The notes beneath the pieces were generated by a model. It was given only the letters and a program-made list of their open reading frames with translations, had not been told where the DNA came from and made no database searches. Made by a program: the position numbers and the translations under genes. A stretch of 64,000 nucleotides of DNA, taken from positions 124,001 to 188,000 of the forward strand of contig NZ_QXML01000007.1 of the NCBI RefSeq assembly GCF_003583985.1. The letters run 5' to 3'. Positions 8,169 through 17,864 of the stretch are shown here, piece after piece. Source of the DNA: Algoriphagus lacus. Lineage in GTDB: Bacteria > Bacteroidota > Bacteroidia > Cytophagales > Cyclobacteriaceae. The stretch's first letter is position 1, and each line of letters begins with the position of its first letter.

Positions 8169-11100
8169 CTATTGAATAATCGTAATGGCTTTGGTTTCGG
8201 ATTGAGTAATTCCTTGTTCTCGGGATGTAAACTTCACTACGACGGCATATGTTCCATTTGGGACATTTTTTCCATTGACTATACCGTCCCAAGGGCAGAA
8301 GGGTTGTTTAGGCTCCAAATTTTCATGCTCGCAATAAAAGATCAATTCTCCCCATCGGTTGAAAATGAATACTTCTACCTCATCGATAAATTCATTGGCA
8401 TAGAGAATGAAATTTCTATTCGGGTCTCCAAGGACAACCCCGTTTGGATAGGATACTCTCAAACGGCAATCCTCATTCACTGTAAAGGTGGCAGTATACT
8501 CGCAACCCAAATTGTCGGAAACTATCAACTCATAGGTTCCGGGAAGTGTAGGGGTGAAGATGGCATCCTGAGACACTTCCTCTCCATTCAAAATCCAGCT
8601 GTAGTTGTCATAGTCTCCCGGAGCAATGCTAGTGGTGACTCCCTCTATCGCACAGATCGTGATTTCCTCCGTTGGCACTACAGGAGGGATAATGGTGGAT
8701 TTGGCGACAACTCCGTTTGCCCTGCCCAATTCGCATCCAAATTCGCTGCGAAGAAGCACTTCATAAGTACCCTCCTGAGATACTTCCACGACTGGAAGAT
8801 CGTCGAATGCAAAGATCCGAGTCCGAGTTCCTCCCTGAACGGTGTACCATTCGATTTCTGCCACTTGGGTCAGATCTGCTTGGACAGCTACCGTAGTACT
8901 GGTCTGGTCGATACAGAAAGGCACCACTTCCAAGGCTACAGGAACAGGCTCGGTTAAAATTTTAGCCGAAAAAGGAATTTCCAATGTCGGACAAAGTCCA
9001 CCAGCGGCAGGCTGAATCTCCAGGGAATAATCTCCGTCCCGGCTCGGAACAAAAGTCTGCCTTCTTCCCACGATCACTCCCAGCGCATCTTTCCAAAGGA
9101 AAATGACATCTGCAGGATCTGCATTGTTCAAGACAGCCTCATATCGGATTCCTGTCTGACAGTCGACAATAGGTCCAGCCAATTCAAAATCCAGCGGCTG
9201 GGTGATGGTCACATTCATCTGAATTTCCTTAGGACAATCCACTCCGGTGGGATCCACCCCAAGAACAGTGTAAATCCCGCTTTGGGTAAAAGTGAAGTTT
9301 CCGTCAGCATCAGGATTAAAGACTGTCCCGCTTGAACTCTTAGCAGAATAGGTCAAAGGTTTGGGTCCTAAAGGAGCAAAAATCAGGCTTTCGCAGGCGG
9401 TGACATCAGAGGGAACTGAGAACACCACTTCGAATTTTTGGTCGATCGTGTAGACCTGATCATCCGGAATGGAACAACCAAATTGGTCAATTACCTCAAC
9501 CAAATAATCTCCGTAAGGCACCTCTACTTCAAAGCTAGCCTGATTGGGAAGAGGAGCAGTGAACTCAAGGCCGTCTCCTTGTCTGACGATGCGGTATTCG
9601 CCAACTTGTGGCAATCCGTTATCAAATGAAATCGTAATTCGTCCGGGTTCTACTCCGGTAGCATTACAGGTTTCATCTGTGGTGGCAACTGAAAAGGCAT
9701 AAGCTATGGGTGGATTGAGGTTTTCAACCGTCACCGAAGTTGAGTACAAACACCCTGCGCCGTTCTCTGCCTCAACTGTGTAAACTCCGGGAAGCAAACC
9801 TGTCACTGGTATCACATCGCCTGCATTAGCATTGGAAAACGTAAGACTGAGTTCAGGAATTCTTACCTCAGAAGCATTGGCCTGCATTGTGATTTCAAAA
9901 CTGCCATCCGCCGAAGCACAATCTGTCGCAGGAGTGGTTTGGACAGCTGTAAGAAGTGGCAACTCGTTGACCAGGAGGTCCAGTTTTTTCTCAATGGTAC
10001 ACCCCGGTAGAATCGGATCCTGAGCCACAAAGATGATCTCGTAATTTCCCGGACTTGGAAGGGTATTGATGAAGAGCTCGAGTTCGAAAAATTCTCCCAA
10101 GGAAACTCGTGTTCCACTGGAATTTAGATCATAAAACCACTCCCCTGTGATCGGGGTATTCGGCGCGAAAATCACCGATGTTTCCTCGTAACAAACCTCA
10201 GTTGCAGTTTGAGTCAGGTCAAACTCAAATGCCGGTCCGACAAATACCTCAGCAGTGGATGGACAAGTCTCAAAAAGCAAGGCATCTTCCTCCGACAATC
10301 CATCTGGTAGTCTGTAGCTTACTTGGACAGTGTAAATGCTTTCCTCGGTAACTTCGATGGAATTGGAGTTTTCATCCCCAAAAACTTGACCGGCAGCATT
10401 GGTCCATTGAAAATCATACAAGCCATCTGCCGGATCGTATCCGTCGATTGCAGTAAGTGTAACTGGGTTTCCAGCGCAAAGTGTGGCATCGGAAGCAAAG
10501 GTCAATGCAGGAGGAGCCACCACTTCGATTTCGCCTTCGGCTCTGAAATATTCAGGGTCACCACATCGATCCACCCGAAGTTCAATTGTGTAGATTCCAG
10601 GTGTAGTAAAGATCTGATCCAAAGTTTGGAATTGGTCGCCCGGTCCTCCATAGTTGTTTCGGATCACAGTTCCGTCTTCATTTGTGATGGTCCAGAAGTA
10701 AGAGTCTATATCAGGCTCGCCGGCACCTTCGAGCAAACCGCTTGCGCCTAATTCCGGGTCAAGACAGAGTCTGGCAGGGAAGGATAAAGCTGGTTCGGGG
10801 ATTGAACTTCCGGAGTTTTGGACGAAAGAAGGAAGTCCCAGATTGGAAGTGCCCGGCATGGGCTCCACTGCGTCTTGATTGAATGTACTTGCAGCCGTAC
10901 AACCCGTTCCTACCTGAATTTGGCCGATTCGGTTGTCTCCTACAACAGCGACATAGACTTGTCCGTCGGATGCAATTTGAAGTGCTCCCAAATTGAGGCC
11001 TGCTGTTCCACTTACTTGTTTTTTGGTGGAAAGAATACAGGTCTCGCGTTGAGCCCTCGTAGTTGCGGATTCAAAGCATGAAGGGCAGGATGCGGCATTG

Positions 11101-13682
11101 GGATCATCATTGTCCACTGCCTTGATGATGAATTCTTCGACTCCCGGACCTCCGTTTCGGTAGGAGACCAAGACCCGGTCAGAATCCTGAGAAAACTCCA
11201 AACCATAGACATCCCCATTACATCCCAAGTCGATCCTGGCATATTCGGAGAGTTCACCGGTATTTTGATCAAACTCGAAGATTTCCAACTTATTACACCC
11301 TCCTTCGGAAATCGTAACGGCCAGTTTAGTGCCGTCGGGACTGAATTTCATCGCTCCAACTCCAGAGTTGAATCCATGGCTACTTCCCACTGAACTTAGG
11401 ATCGGCTGACCAATCCCACGCGTTGAAACGGGATAAGCGCGAAATGTATTATTTCCCAATTCATGAAACATGACCCAGGTAGTATCTCCCGAACTGAGTG
11501 CGGCAGACTGTTCTGTGGAAGGGCTAAAGAGGAAGTTGTTTTTGGTAACGACGTTTCCTACACCGGTTTGATTTTCAGATTTGATGTCAACCAGGGAATA
11601 GCTTACTGTATTGCTGCCGTTTGCAGAAGCTTGTGTAGTAAAGAGGTAAAACAGGGTGGGCTCCTGAGAAAGTCCTACTGCAAGTACTGACTGACTGGAA
11701 GAATTATCTCCTCCAATATCTGCCCCGTTTTCCATCAAATCTCCATTCAAATCCCATACAGACTGGCCATCGGTAAAAAACAAGACTTGTCCAGCCTGGT
11801 CGGAAATGGTGGTGGTACCTGCTGGAATATTTTGTGGATGTCTTTGGGCAATTGGCCTTGGTGTTGGGGCAGTGGAATCATTTGGATCGGGATTGAAATC
11901 GAGTCCCGCACCGTCGCCAAAATACCAGATGTTGTTGCTTTGGTCTGGGATGTCCCACATTTTTACCCGTATCTCCGCATAAGCATAACATTGTGATCCC
12001 GGTTCACGGACCAATACCCAATACAATCCCGGCTTGCAGACTTCATTGGCTTCTTTTGGTATCCAACCCCGATCCCGCTTATTGGACCAGAAGTATTCGT
12101 AGTTGTCACCACCTGCAGGTGGTGCTTCTCCACCGCTGTCACCAGACTGAGCCTGAAGTAAAGGATCCAAGTCAATGCAGCTTTCGCAAAGTGTAGTATC
12201 TGAAGGAGAAAAATTCGCTTCCAGATTATTTTCAGTAAGAGGAATGGTTTTGTTGACTACCTGTGTGCTTCCATCTGCAAATTCCACCGTCAAGGTCACA
12301 TCGATACTTGATCCTTCGGCTGCGTCGGCAGGAACTAAAAAATGCTCTTGAGAGTAATCTGCTGGGAGTGGATTGCCGTCTGAATCTGTCAGGGGAGGAT
12401 TAAATTCCCAATTGAACGAGACCGGCTGGTAATTTTGCGGTGTGATCACACTGGTTAGCTGTACGGGATTCTTTGCACATGGCTCCTCGGGAGACCAAGT
12501 GAAATCAACCGTTGGAGTAATGTCAGCATTTGGTGCAAAAACCGGAAATATCGTCCCACAAAAGTCTGTTCCTCCAAAAGGATCCTCTTCTACAGTAACC
12601 AAAGTCAAATCCGGTTCGTCCGGATTGGTCACTCTTCCCATCAGTTGAGGTCCACCCGGGACTTCCTCATAGATGTAATAGAGTTGTCCATCAGGTCCAG
12701 TTTTTACATCATACACTTGATGTAATCCCGCGGTCAATGGGATCTCTTCGGGAGTTGCACTCAGGTTGTTGCTGGGTACACGGAACAGTTGATTTCCTCT
12801 GGAGAAATAAATGAATGATCCATCCGGTGAAAAGTCGGCCCCGCCGATTTCCCCTGTTCCGCCCGAACCAGTAATTGGGCTAGGACTACCGAAATTACCA
12901 GTGCTGGTATCGAATGGAATAACCAGAATGTCATCGCCCGGATTTTCCGAAATCACGATTAGTTGGCTGTTTTCTTCATCAAAAACAATGGCCTTTGGAG
13001 TGAATGGAATTCCTTCGGTGTCCTTCTGGGAAAAACTTCCCTGAGTCGATTCCAATTCTCTGGAAATTAGGTTTCCACCGCTGAAGCTGATCAGGTAGGA
13101 GGGAGAGGCTGGAGTTTTTACCACTAGGATCGCTCCGGATCCAGGACCGATTATTTGGTCTTTTTCAGTCACCTGTCCCAAAGGACGCTCATTTCCGGTA
13201 GCCTGACCAGGGGCATTCATGTCGACTACGGCATATTGGAGTTGCCCTCCAGGAGAAAGGTAGAAGATGTAAAATAGCTTATTTCCAGTAGGGTTGTATT
13301 CCAAAAATCCAGTGGCGACTTTTTGATGACCATCAATGTCGCCGTTGAGACCCGACCCCACGCCTTGGATAGGTTGGGAGCTGTAGTCATAAACCAGTTC
13401 ACCGTTTGTTATAAATAGCGGTTGCCCTGTGATCGGGTCAATGGCTATCGCATTGTTTTTTGCTCCGATAATTACCGAACCCGGCAGCGTTTGCACATTG
13501 GCAGTGCCACCTTTTCCAAATGAAAGATAGCTGTTTGGAGTGCCTGAGCCACAATAGCCGAAAATCCACTCGTTATCATTAAAGCCTTGGGAGTACCCTA
13601 AACCATTGATTCCGAAAAAGCTCAGGGAAATGAAGCTTGTAAAAATTAAAATGAACCTTATGGAAATAGGGCTGCTTTTCAT
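8169..13682 (-). CDS. Giant secreted protein: two beta-propellers, PKD/Ig repeats, type-B T9SS domain
   Basis: An 1,837-residue protein starting at the ATG at 13682 (MKSSPISIRFILIF signal peptide, cleavage near GYSQ); an upstream TTG at 13712 is less likely. There is an N-terminal beta-propeller-like domain (about 35-395, opening NEWIFGYCGSG), a PKD-like stretch, and a second propeller (about 580-955, opening NNIWYFGDGAGLDF). Both contain phrases such as KFSPDGTKLAV. Ig/PKD-like domains follow to about 1735 and are colinear with the paralogue at 3808-7308. The end is a type-B T9SS sorting domain (FPNGVVL-like start, IFNRWGELIFYC, CPWDGIVNG). It is divergent from the PorP/SprF gene, the family known to assist type-B cargo, which suggests a dedicated export pair. 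Confidence 0.85.
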   Translation of the reverse strand: MKSSPISIRFILIFTSFISLSFFGINGLGYSQGFNDNEWIFGYCGSGTPNSYLSFGKGGTANVQTLPGSVIIGAKNNAIAIDPITGQPLFITNGELVYDYSSQPIQGVGSGLNGDIDGHQKVATGFLEYNPTGNKLFYIFYLSPGGQLQYAVVDMNAPGQATGNERPLGQVTEKDQIIGPGSGAILVVKTPASPSYLISFSGGNLISRELESTQGSFSQKDTEGIPFTPKAIVFDEENSQLIVISENPGDDILVIPFDTSTGNFGSPSPITGSGGTGEIGGADFSPDGSFIYFSRGNQLFRVPSNNLSATPEEIPLTAGLHQVYDVKTGPDGQLYYIYEEVPGGPQLMGRVTNPDEPDLTLVTVEEDPFGGTDFCGTIFPVFAPNADITPTVDFTWSPEEPCAKNPVQLTSVITPQNYQPVSFNWEFNPPLTDSDGNPLPADYSQEHFLVPADAAEGSSIDVTLTVEFADGSTQVVNKTIPLTENNLEANFSPSDTTLCESCIDLDPLLQAQSGDSGGEAPPAGGDNYEYFWSNKRDRGWIPKEANEVCKPGLYWVLVREPGSQCYAYAEIRVKMWDIPDQSNNIWYFGDGAGLDFNPDPNDSTAPTPRPIAQRHPQNIPAGTTTISDQAGQVLFFTDGQSVWDLNGDLMENGADIGGDNSSSQSVLAVGLSQEPTLFYLFTTQASANGSNTVSYSLVDIKSENQTGVGNVVTKNNFLFSPSTEQSAALSSGDTTWVMFHELGNNTFRAYPVSTRGIGQPILSSVGSSHGFNSGVGAMKFSPDGTKLAVTISEGGCNKLEIFEFDQNTGELSEYARIDLGCNGDVYGLEFSQDSDRVLVSYRNGGPGVEEFIIKAVDNDDPNAASCPSCFESATTRAQRETCILSTKKQVSGTAGLNLGALQIASDGQVYVAVVGDNRIGQIQVGTGCTAASTFNQDAVEPMPGTSNLGLPSFVQNSGSSIPEPALSFPARLCLDPELGASGLLEGAGEPDIDSYFWTITNEDGTVIRNNYGGPGDQFQTLDQIFTTPGIYTIELRVDRCGDPEYFRAEGEIEVVAPPALTFASDATLCAGNPVTLTAIDGYDPADGLYDFQWTNAAGQVFGDENSNSIEVTEESIYTVQVSYRLPDGLSEEDALLFETCPSTAEVFVGPAFEFDLTQTATEVCYEETSVIFAPNTPITGEWFYDLNSSGTRVSLGEFFELELFINTLPSPGNYEIIFVAQDPILPGCTIEKKLDLLVNELPLLTAVQTTPATDCASADGSFEITMQANASEVRIPELSLTFSNANAGDVIPVTGLLPGVYTVEAENGAGCLYSTSVTVENLNPPIAYAFSVATTDETCNATGVEPGRITISFDNGLPQVGEYRIVRQGDGLEFTAPLPNQASFEVEVPYGDYLVEVIDQFGCSIPDDQVYTIDQKFEVVFSVPSDVTACESLIFAPLGPKPLTYSAKSSSGTVFNPDADGNFTFTQSGIYTVLGVDPTGVDCPKEIQMNVTITQPLDFELAGPIVDCQTGIRYEAVLNNADPADVIFLWKDALGVIVGRRQTFVPSRDGDYSLEIQPAAGGLCPTLEIPFSAKILTEPVPVALEVVPFCIDQTSTTVAVQADLTQVAEIEWYTVQGGTRTRIFAFDDLPVVEVSQEGTYEVLLRSEFGCELGRANGVVAKSTIIPPVVPTEEITICAIEGVTTSIAPGDYDNYSWILNGEEVSQDAIFTPTLPGTYELIVSDNLGCEYTATFTVNEDCRLRVSYPNGVVLGDPNRNFILYANEFIDEVEVFIFNRWGELIFYCEHENLEPKQPFCPWDGIVNGKNVPNGTYAVVVKFTSREQGITQSETKAITIIQ

Positions 13683-13764
13683 ATTTTTCGAACTGCTTAC
13701 TAAAACAACCAAAGCCTTGGATCGTTTAGAAGCTATCTAATTATTCAAATAAACGAACAATTCC

Positions 13765-14811
13765 TTGTTACGGTCTCTGCGCGGTTTGGTTTTTTTTACA
13801 GGACTCTGGCTGTTTACAGCCTTGTCTTCCTACGCTCAAGATCCGCAATATAGCCAGTATTACGCTGCTCCCCTTTACCTTAACCCCGCTATGGCTGGTG
13901 GTGAATTAACCGGTCGCGTTGGATTTAATTACAGAAATCAGTGGCCATCCATAGACGCACAGTTTACTACTTTCTCTGCCTATTACGACACCTACCTTCC
14001 TGATTACAACAGCGGAATTGGGGTTCATGTTATGCAGGATACAGAAGGAGCAGCAAAACTGCGTTCTACCACGATCTCTGCACTATATTCCTATGAGTTG
14101 AAAATTGGTGACAACACCTATTTCCGACCTGGTTTTCAGGCTAGCTACATCCGGCGCGAAATCGGATTTTACGAAAATTTGGTTTTTGCCAATCAGATCA
14201 ATCCAAGCGATCCTTTCGGCCCAACCTTGCCCGGAACAGATATTCCTGGTTTAGGGGATCCGGTAGGAATGCTCTCCCTTTCGGTAGGAGGTTTGTTTTT
14301 TACCGAAAATATGTGGGCTGGAGTCTCTGCGCATCATGTGAATGAACCCAATCAGTCTTTCATAGACGGAGTTAGCCCGCTTCCGATGAAACTTTCTTTT
14401 CACGCCGGCTATCGAATTGAATTGGGTGAAGGTGGCATGAGAGGGGACTTTACCCATATGAGAAAGCAACGGTCCATCACTCCAACGATTAATTATAAAC
14501 GTCAAGGTCCATTTGAGCAGTTGGATCTTGGGGCATATTTTTATGTTGAGCCCATCGTTTTTGGACTTTGGTACAGAGGGCTTCCCTACAAACCCGTTGA
14601 AAATCAAAGCAATCGTGACGCAATCGTCATGATGGTTGGTATAAATCTCCTAAGTGGATTGAATATCGGTTACAGTTTCGATTACACGGTATCTCAATTG
14701 GGCATCCAGTCAGGTGGTGCCCACGAATTAAGTTTGTCCTGGACTTTGCCAAACAGTTATCAGGGTAAACCTTCCCGAAGGGACACGATTTTGCCTTGCC
14801 CTAAATTCTAA
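13765..14811 (+). CDS. PorP/SprF family T9SS outer-membrane protein (TTG start)
   Basis: A 348-residue protein with a signal peptide (RGLVFFTGLWLFTALSSYAQ) and the family's diagnostic N-terminus DPQYSQYYAAPLYLNPAMAGG, followed by a beta-barrel pattern to the end. SprF-like members are needed for secretion or attachment of type-B-CTD cargo in Flavobacterium johnsoniae. The first in-frame ATG lies well inside the conserved NPAMAGG region, and an in-frame stop lies 15 nt upstream of the TTG at 13765, so TTG is the only start that keeps the signal peptide. The 82-bp divergent gap to the giant cargo gene must hold both promoters; I see no perfect TAnnTTTG box there. Confidence 0.9.
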   Translation: MLRSLRGLVFFTGLWLFTALSSYAQDPQYSQYYAAPLYLNPAMAGGELTGRVGFNYRNQWPSIDAQFTTFSAYYDTYLPDYNSGIGVHVMQDTEGAAKLRSTTISALYSYELKIGDNTYFRPGFQASYIRREIGFYENLVFANQINPSDPFGPTLPGTDIPGLGDPVGMLSLSVGGLFFTENMWAGVSAHHVNEPNQSFIDGVSPLPMKLSFHAGYRIELGEGGMRGDFTHMRKQRSITPTINYKRQGPFEQLDLGAYFYVEPIVFGLWYRGLPYKPVENQSNRDAIVMMVGINLLSGLNIGYSFDYTVSQLGIQSGGAHELSLSWTLPNSYQGKPSRRDTILPCPKF

Positions 14812-14819
14812 TTGAATCG

Positions 14820-16052
14820 ATGAGTGCTGAGAGTTTGAAATACCTGCTGGTCGGGGTGTTGGTCTTTGGATTTTTGGTGAGAAAAACCCTAGGGTATCTC
14901 AATGTCAAGAATCCTGTTCCCAAAATCCCTGATACCCTTTCAGAGTATCTCAGCCAGGCAAAACTGGAAGAGGCCAAAGCCTATCAACGCGAAAATTTCC
15001 GATTCAAATTCATTGCAGGGACTTTTTCTTTTGTGCTCACCTTCTTGTTTATTTCCCAAGGCTGGTTTGGAGCTATTGACAATTGGGTCGCAGGTTTTGG
15101 GTTTAATCCGCTGATCAAATCCCTAGTCTTTTTTGGGTTGGTGTTTGTGAGTTCTGATATCCTCAGTTTGCCTTTTGATTATTACGGCACTTTTGTGATT
15201 GAAGAAAAATACGGATTCAACAAGACAACTTTCGCCACGTTTTTATCTGACAAAATCAAAGGTTATGTGCTTTCCATTTTGGTAGGAGGTGCTTTGCTTC
15301 TGATTTTCCTTTGGCTGATTCACCAGATGGGGAAAGACTTCTGGTGGCAGTTTTGGGTGATTACGTCCGTTTTTATGGTTTTGGTCAACCTCTTTTACAC
15401 TGCTTGGATTCTTCCACTTTTCAACAAACTCACCCCACTGGAAGACGGGGAGTTGAAGCAAAAAATCATTCACTATGCCCGATCGGTGGACTTTCCACTG
15501 GACAATATTTTTGTCATGGATGGAAGTAAGCGATCTTCCAAAGCCAATGCCTTTTTCTCCGGCTTTGGGAAACGGAAAAAAGTAGTTCTTTATGATACCC
15601 TGTTGGAGCAGCATCCTCCTGACGAACTGGTGGCAGTGTTGGCGCATGAGGTAGGTCATTATAAGAAAAAACACATTCTATGGGGAATGGTGACGGCTGT
15701 TCTTCAGGTGGGCTTGATGCTTTTCCTGTTGGCACAGTTTATTTTTTCCGAGACGATGAGTCAGGCTTTGGGTGGACAATCCTGGTCGGCTGAACTCAAT
15801 ATTATTGGCTTTACGATGTTGTTTGCACCGATTTCCATGATTCTTGGGATCGGGATGAACTGGCTGAGTCGCAAGAATGAATTTGAGGCGGATGAGTTTG
15901 CAAAAGTTACTTTTTCAGGCGAACCCTTGGCCGAGGCGCTCAAAACACTTTCGGTCAAATCCCTGACCAACATCAATCCCCATTCGTGGTACGTATTTGT
16001 GAATTATTCGCATCCGCCTTTGCTGGAAAGGTTGAAAAAGCTGGAAAGCTGA
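14820..16052 (+). CDS. M48 family integral-membrane metalloprotease (Ste24-like)
   Basis: A 410-residue polytopic protein with an N-terminal membrane region, the zinc site HEVGH at residues 276-280 (context VLAHEVGHYKKKH), and the downstream third ligand in RKNEFEADEFA (about 355). This is the arrangement of the CAAX prenyl protease 1/Ste24 branch. Length and order fit the family. Bacteria have no prenylated CAAX proteins, so the likely role is membrane protein quality control. It begins 8 nt after the PorP/SprF stop, so the two are probably co-transcribed. Confidence 0.9.
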   Translation: MSAESLKYLLVGVLVFGFLVRKTLGYLNVKNPVPKIPDTLSEYLSQAKLEEAKAYQRENFRFKFIAGTFSFVLTFLFISQGWFGAIDNWVAGFGFNPLIKSLVFFGLVFVSSDILSLPFDYYGTFVIEEKYGFNKTTFATFLSDKIKGYVLSILVGGALLLIFLWLIHQMGKDFWWQFWVITSVFMVLVNLFYTAWILPLFNKLTPLEDGELKQKIIHYARSVDFPLDNIFVMDGSKRSSKANAFFSGFGKRKKVVLYDTLLEQHPPDELVAVLAHEVGHYKKKHILWGMVTAVLQVGLMLFLLAQFIFSETMSQALGGQSWSAELNIIGFTMLFAPISMILGIGMNWLSRKNEFEADEFAKVTFSGEPLAEALKTLSVKSLTNINPHSWYVFVNYSHPPLLERLKKLES

Positions 16053-16167
16053 TAGATTTCGGATTTCGGAACTGACATTTCGGATTTTCACCCGGATTTT
16101 CTAAGAAAAGAACACAGATCGACACAAATTTTCTAATGATTGGTCTTTGCGTAGATTCTAAGGGATT

Positions 16168-16200
16168 AAAAAAGGCCACCTGATCGAAATCTGGTGGCCT
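16168..16200 (-). terminator. Intrinsic terminator after the Tat-exported oxidoreductase gene
   Basis: On the minus strand GGCCACC and GGTGGCC (16174-16180 with 16193-16199) form a 7-bp GC-rich stem with a 12-nt loop, followed by six Ts. It lies about 50 nt after the stop codon at 16248. Confidence 0.75.
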
Positions 16201-16220
16201 GAACTTTAATTGAACCTTAC

Positions 16221-16248
16221 GGTCGACTGTGGTCTGTCAACAGTTGAC
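16221..16248. repeat. GTCAAC-type intergenic repeat, short copy
   Basis: Composed of GGTCGACTGTGGTCTG and GTCAACAGTTGAC units; the last 13 bases form a perfect palindrome around one base. Similar longer inverted copies occur at 20854-20919 and 52998-53053. It abuts, and overlaps by one base, the stop codon of the oxidoreductase gene. Confidence 0.6.
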
Positions 16249-17672
16249 TAAACCTTATAAAAATCCTCCCAGCCTTTTCGCGGAGGCATACCTGCCAGCA
16301 CTTGATTTGCGAGTGGATTGTTGGTAATCTGTCGCGTCTCCCGGTCAAACTCCAATTTCACTCCCATCTGCTGGGCCATGACCCCTAGGCAGAAAACCTG
16401 ACTAAGTGGTCCGGCAATTTCAAAAGGCGATCGCGTTTTCTCCTCACCTTTGCAGGCTTTGAGGAAGTTGGCAAAATGGTTGGACGGGCTCTGAGGCACT
16501 TCCGGAAGTTTGGATTCCCATTCTTTGGCTTTTGCTTCAGGAATAATCGAAAGCGTACTTCCGTGTGAACCACCCTTGAAGGTCAGTTCTTTACTGTAGA
16601 TGATTTTACCGGGATTGAGTTTGGCCGGCTGAATCTGCCCGGTGCTTGGAGGTGGAATGTTAGGGTCGAGTTCGGATACGCCGTATCCTTCAGGCACAGA
16701 CGGAATATTATCCATACCATCCTGCCAGGTGATGGTAAGTGGAGGCATGGCTCCCCGAGCTGGGAATTTGAATTCCAAGGTGGTGGACATCGGGAAAAAG
16801 AAAGCGTTGTGTCCGGTGAGTTTGGTCGGGTTGATTTCGTAAGGAAGTCCCAATTCCAGAAACTCATGAGCCGTGTCGATGATGTGTGCCCCCCAGTCTC
16901 CCAAAGCGCCCATTCCGAAATCATACCAGCATCTCCACTGTCCGTTGTGGTAATCTTTGTTGAAGGGATGCGGTCGGGCTTGGCTGGTCCATACATCCCA
17001 GTCTAGAGTGGAGGGGATAGGTTCGGCAGCAGGGAAACGGGTAATTTTCGGATCCCAGTCATGCCAGCGTCTTCGACTGTTCATGTGGGCTGTGATCGCT
17101 GTCACGTCTTTGATAATCCCAGCATCTTTCCATGCTTTAAACTGAAAATAGTTTCCCTCTGAGTGGCCCTGATTTCCCATTTGGGTGGCCAGTTTCGGAT
17201 ATTTTTTAGCGGCAGCCATCATCAAGTCGACTTCCTGGAAGGTACGTGCCATGGGTTTTTCCACATAGACGTGTTTGCCTTCGGCCAAAGCCATCATGGT
17301 CACCGGAAAGTGGGAAAAGTCCGGGGTTGCAATGCTTACCGCATCAAATTCGCTTCCGATTTCATCAAACATTTTTCGGAAGTCCTGATACTTTTTGGCA
17401 TTTGGAAACATGTTCATGACTTCCAAAGTCTGCTTGGCGCCCATGTCCACATCGCAGAGGGCGACAATATTACAAAGGCCGGTTTTGTCCAAGGCTTTGA
17501 TGATTTCGTTGCCTCGGTTGCCGATTCCTACACATGCCAGGTTTACTTTGTCGGAAGGGGCTATATAGCCCATGGACTTGCCAAGTACGGAAGGGGAAAT
17601 CAGTGTGAAGCCCGAAAGCCCAAGGGCGGCGGTAGCTCCGGTTTTTAAAAAGTCTCTTCGATTAGTAGACAT
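16248..17672 (-). CDS. Tat-exported Gfo/Idh/MocA family oxidoreductase
   Basis: A 474-residue protein with a twin-arginine signal (STNRRDFLKTGATAAL, then a hydrophobic stretch ending near SVLGKS), so it is exported folded, with its NAD(P) cofactor bound. The Rossmann fold (about 40-165) has GIGNRGNEII and the family motif VEKPMA, followed by the alpha/beta C-terminal domain with RRWHDWDP, WRCWYDFGMGALGDWGAH and HIIDTAHEF. Such exported members are frequent in Bacteroidota and Planctomycetota sugar loci, and some relatives oxidise glycosides at C3. It is divergent from the phytanoyl-CoA dioxygenase family gene and followed by a terminator. The substrate is unknown. Confidence 0.88.
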   Translation of the reverse strand: MSTNRRDFLKTGATAALGLSGFTLISPSVLGKSMGYIAPSDKVNLACVGIGNRGNEIIKALDKTGLCNIVALCDVDMGAKQTLEVMNMFPNAKKYQDFRKMFDEIGSEFDAVSIATPDFSHFPVTMMALAEGKHVYVEKPMARTFQEVDLMMAAAKKYPKLATQMGNQGHSEGNYFQFKAWKDAGIIKDVTAITAHMNSRRRWHDWDPKITRFPAAEPIPSTLDWDVWTSQARPHPFNKDYHNGQWRCWYDFGMGALGDWGAHIIDTAHEFLELGLPYEINPTKLTGHNAFFFPMSTTLEFKFPARGAMPPLTITWQDGMDNIPSVPEGYGVSELDPNIPPPSTGQIQPAKLNPGKIIYSKELTFKGGSHGSTLSIIPEAKAKEWESKLPEVPQSPSNHFANFLKACKGEEKTRSPFEIAGPLSQVFCLGVMAQQMGVKLEFDRETRQITNNPLANQVLAGMPPRKGWEDFYKV

Positions 17673-17864
17673 TGCTTTGGTCGTTTTGGGTAAAAGGGTA
17701 GTGCCAAATCTTCATGAATTGGCATCTTTTTCTAATTCCCAATCTACCCAGCAAAAACCAAACTTGGGAGAAAGTGCAGGAAAATCAACGGAAACCATTT
17801 CGAAGCGGATTTTAGGACTACCAGACAGCTTAGCTTTCAATTTTTGCTATATTTTCGGTACCCA

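Noticed and set aside
17163..17648. 161-codon plus-strand frame opposite the Tat oxidoreductase
   Set aside because: Mirror of the Rossmann domain coding; His/Gly/Phe-rich shadow composition.
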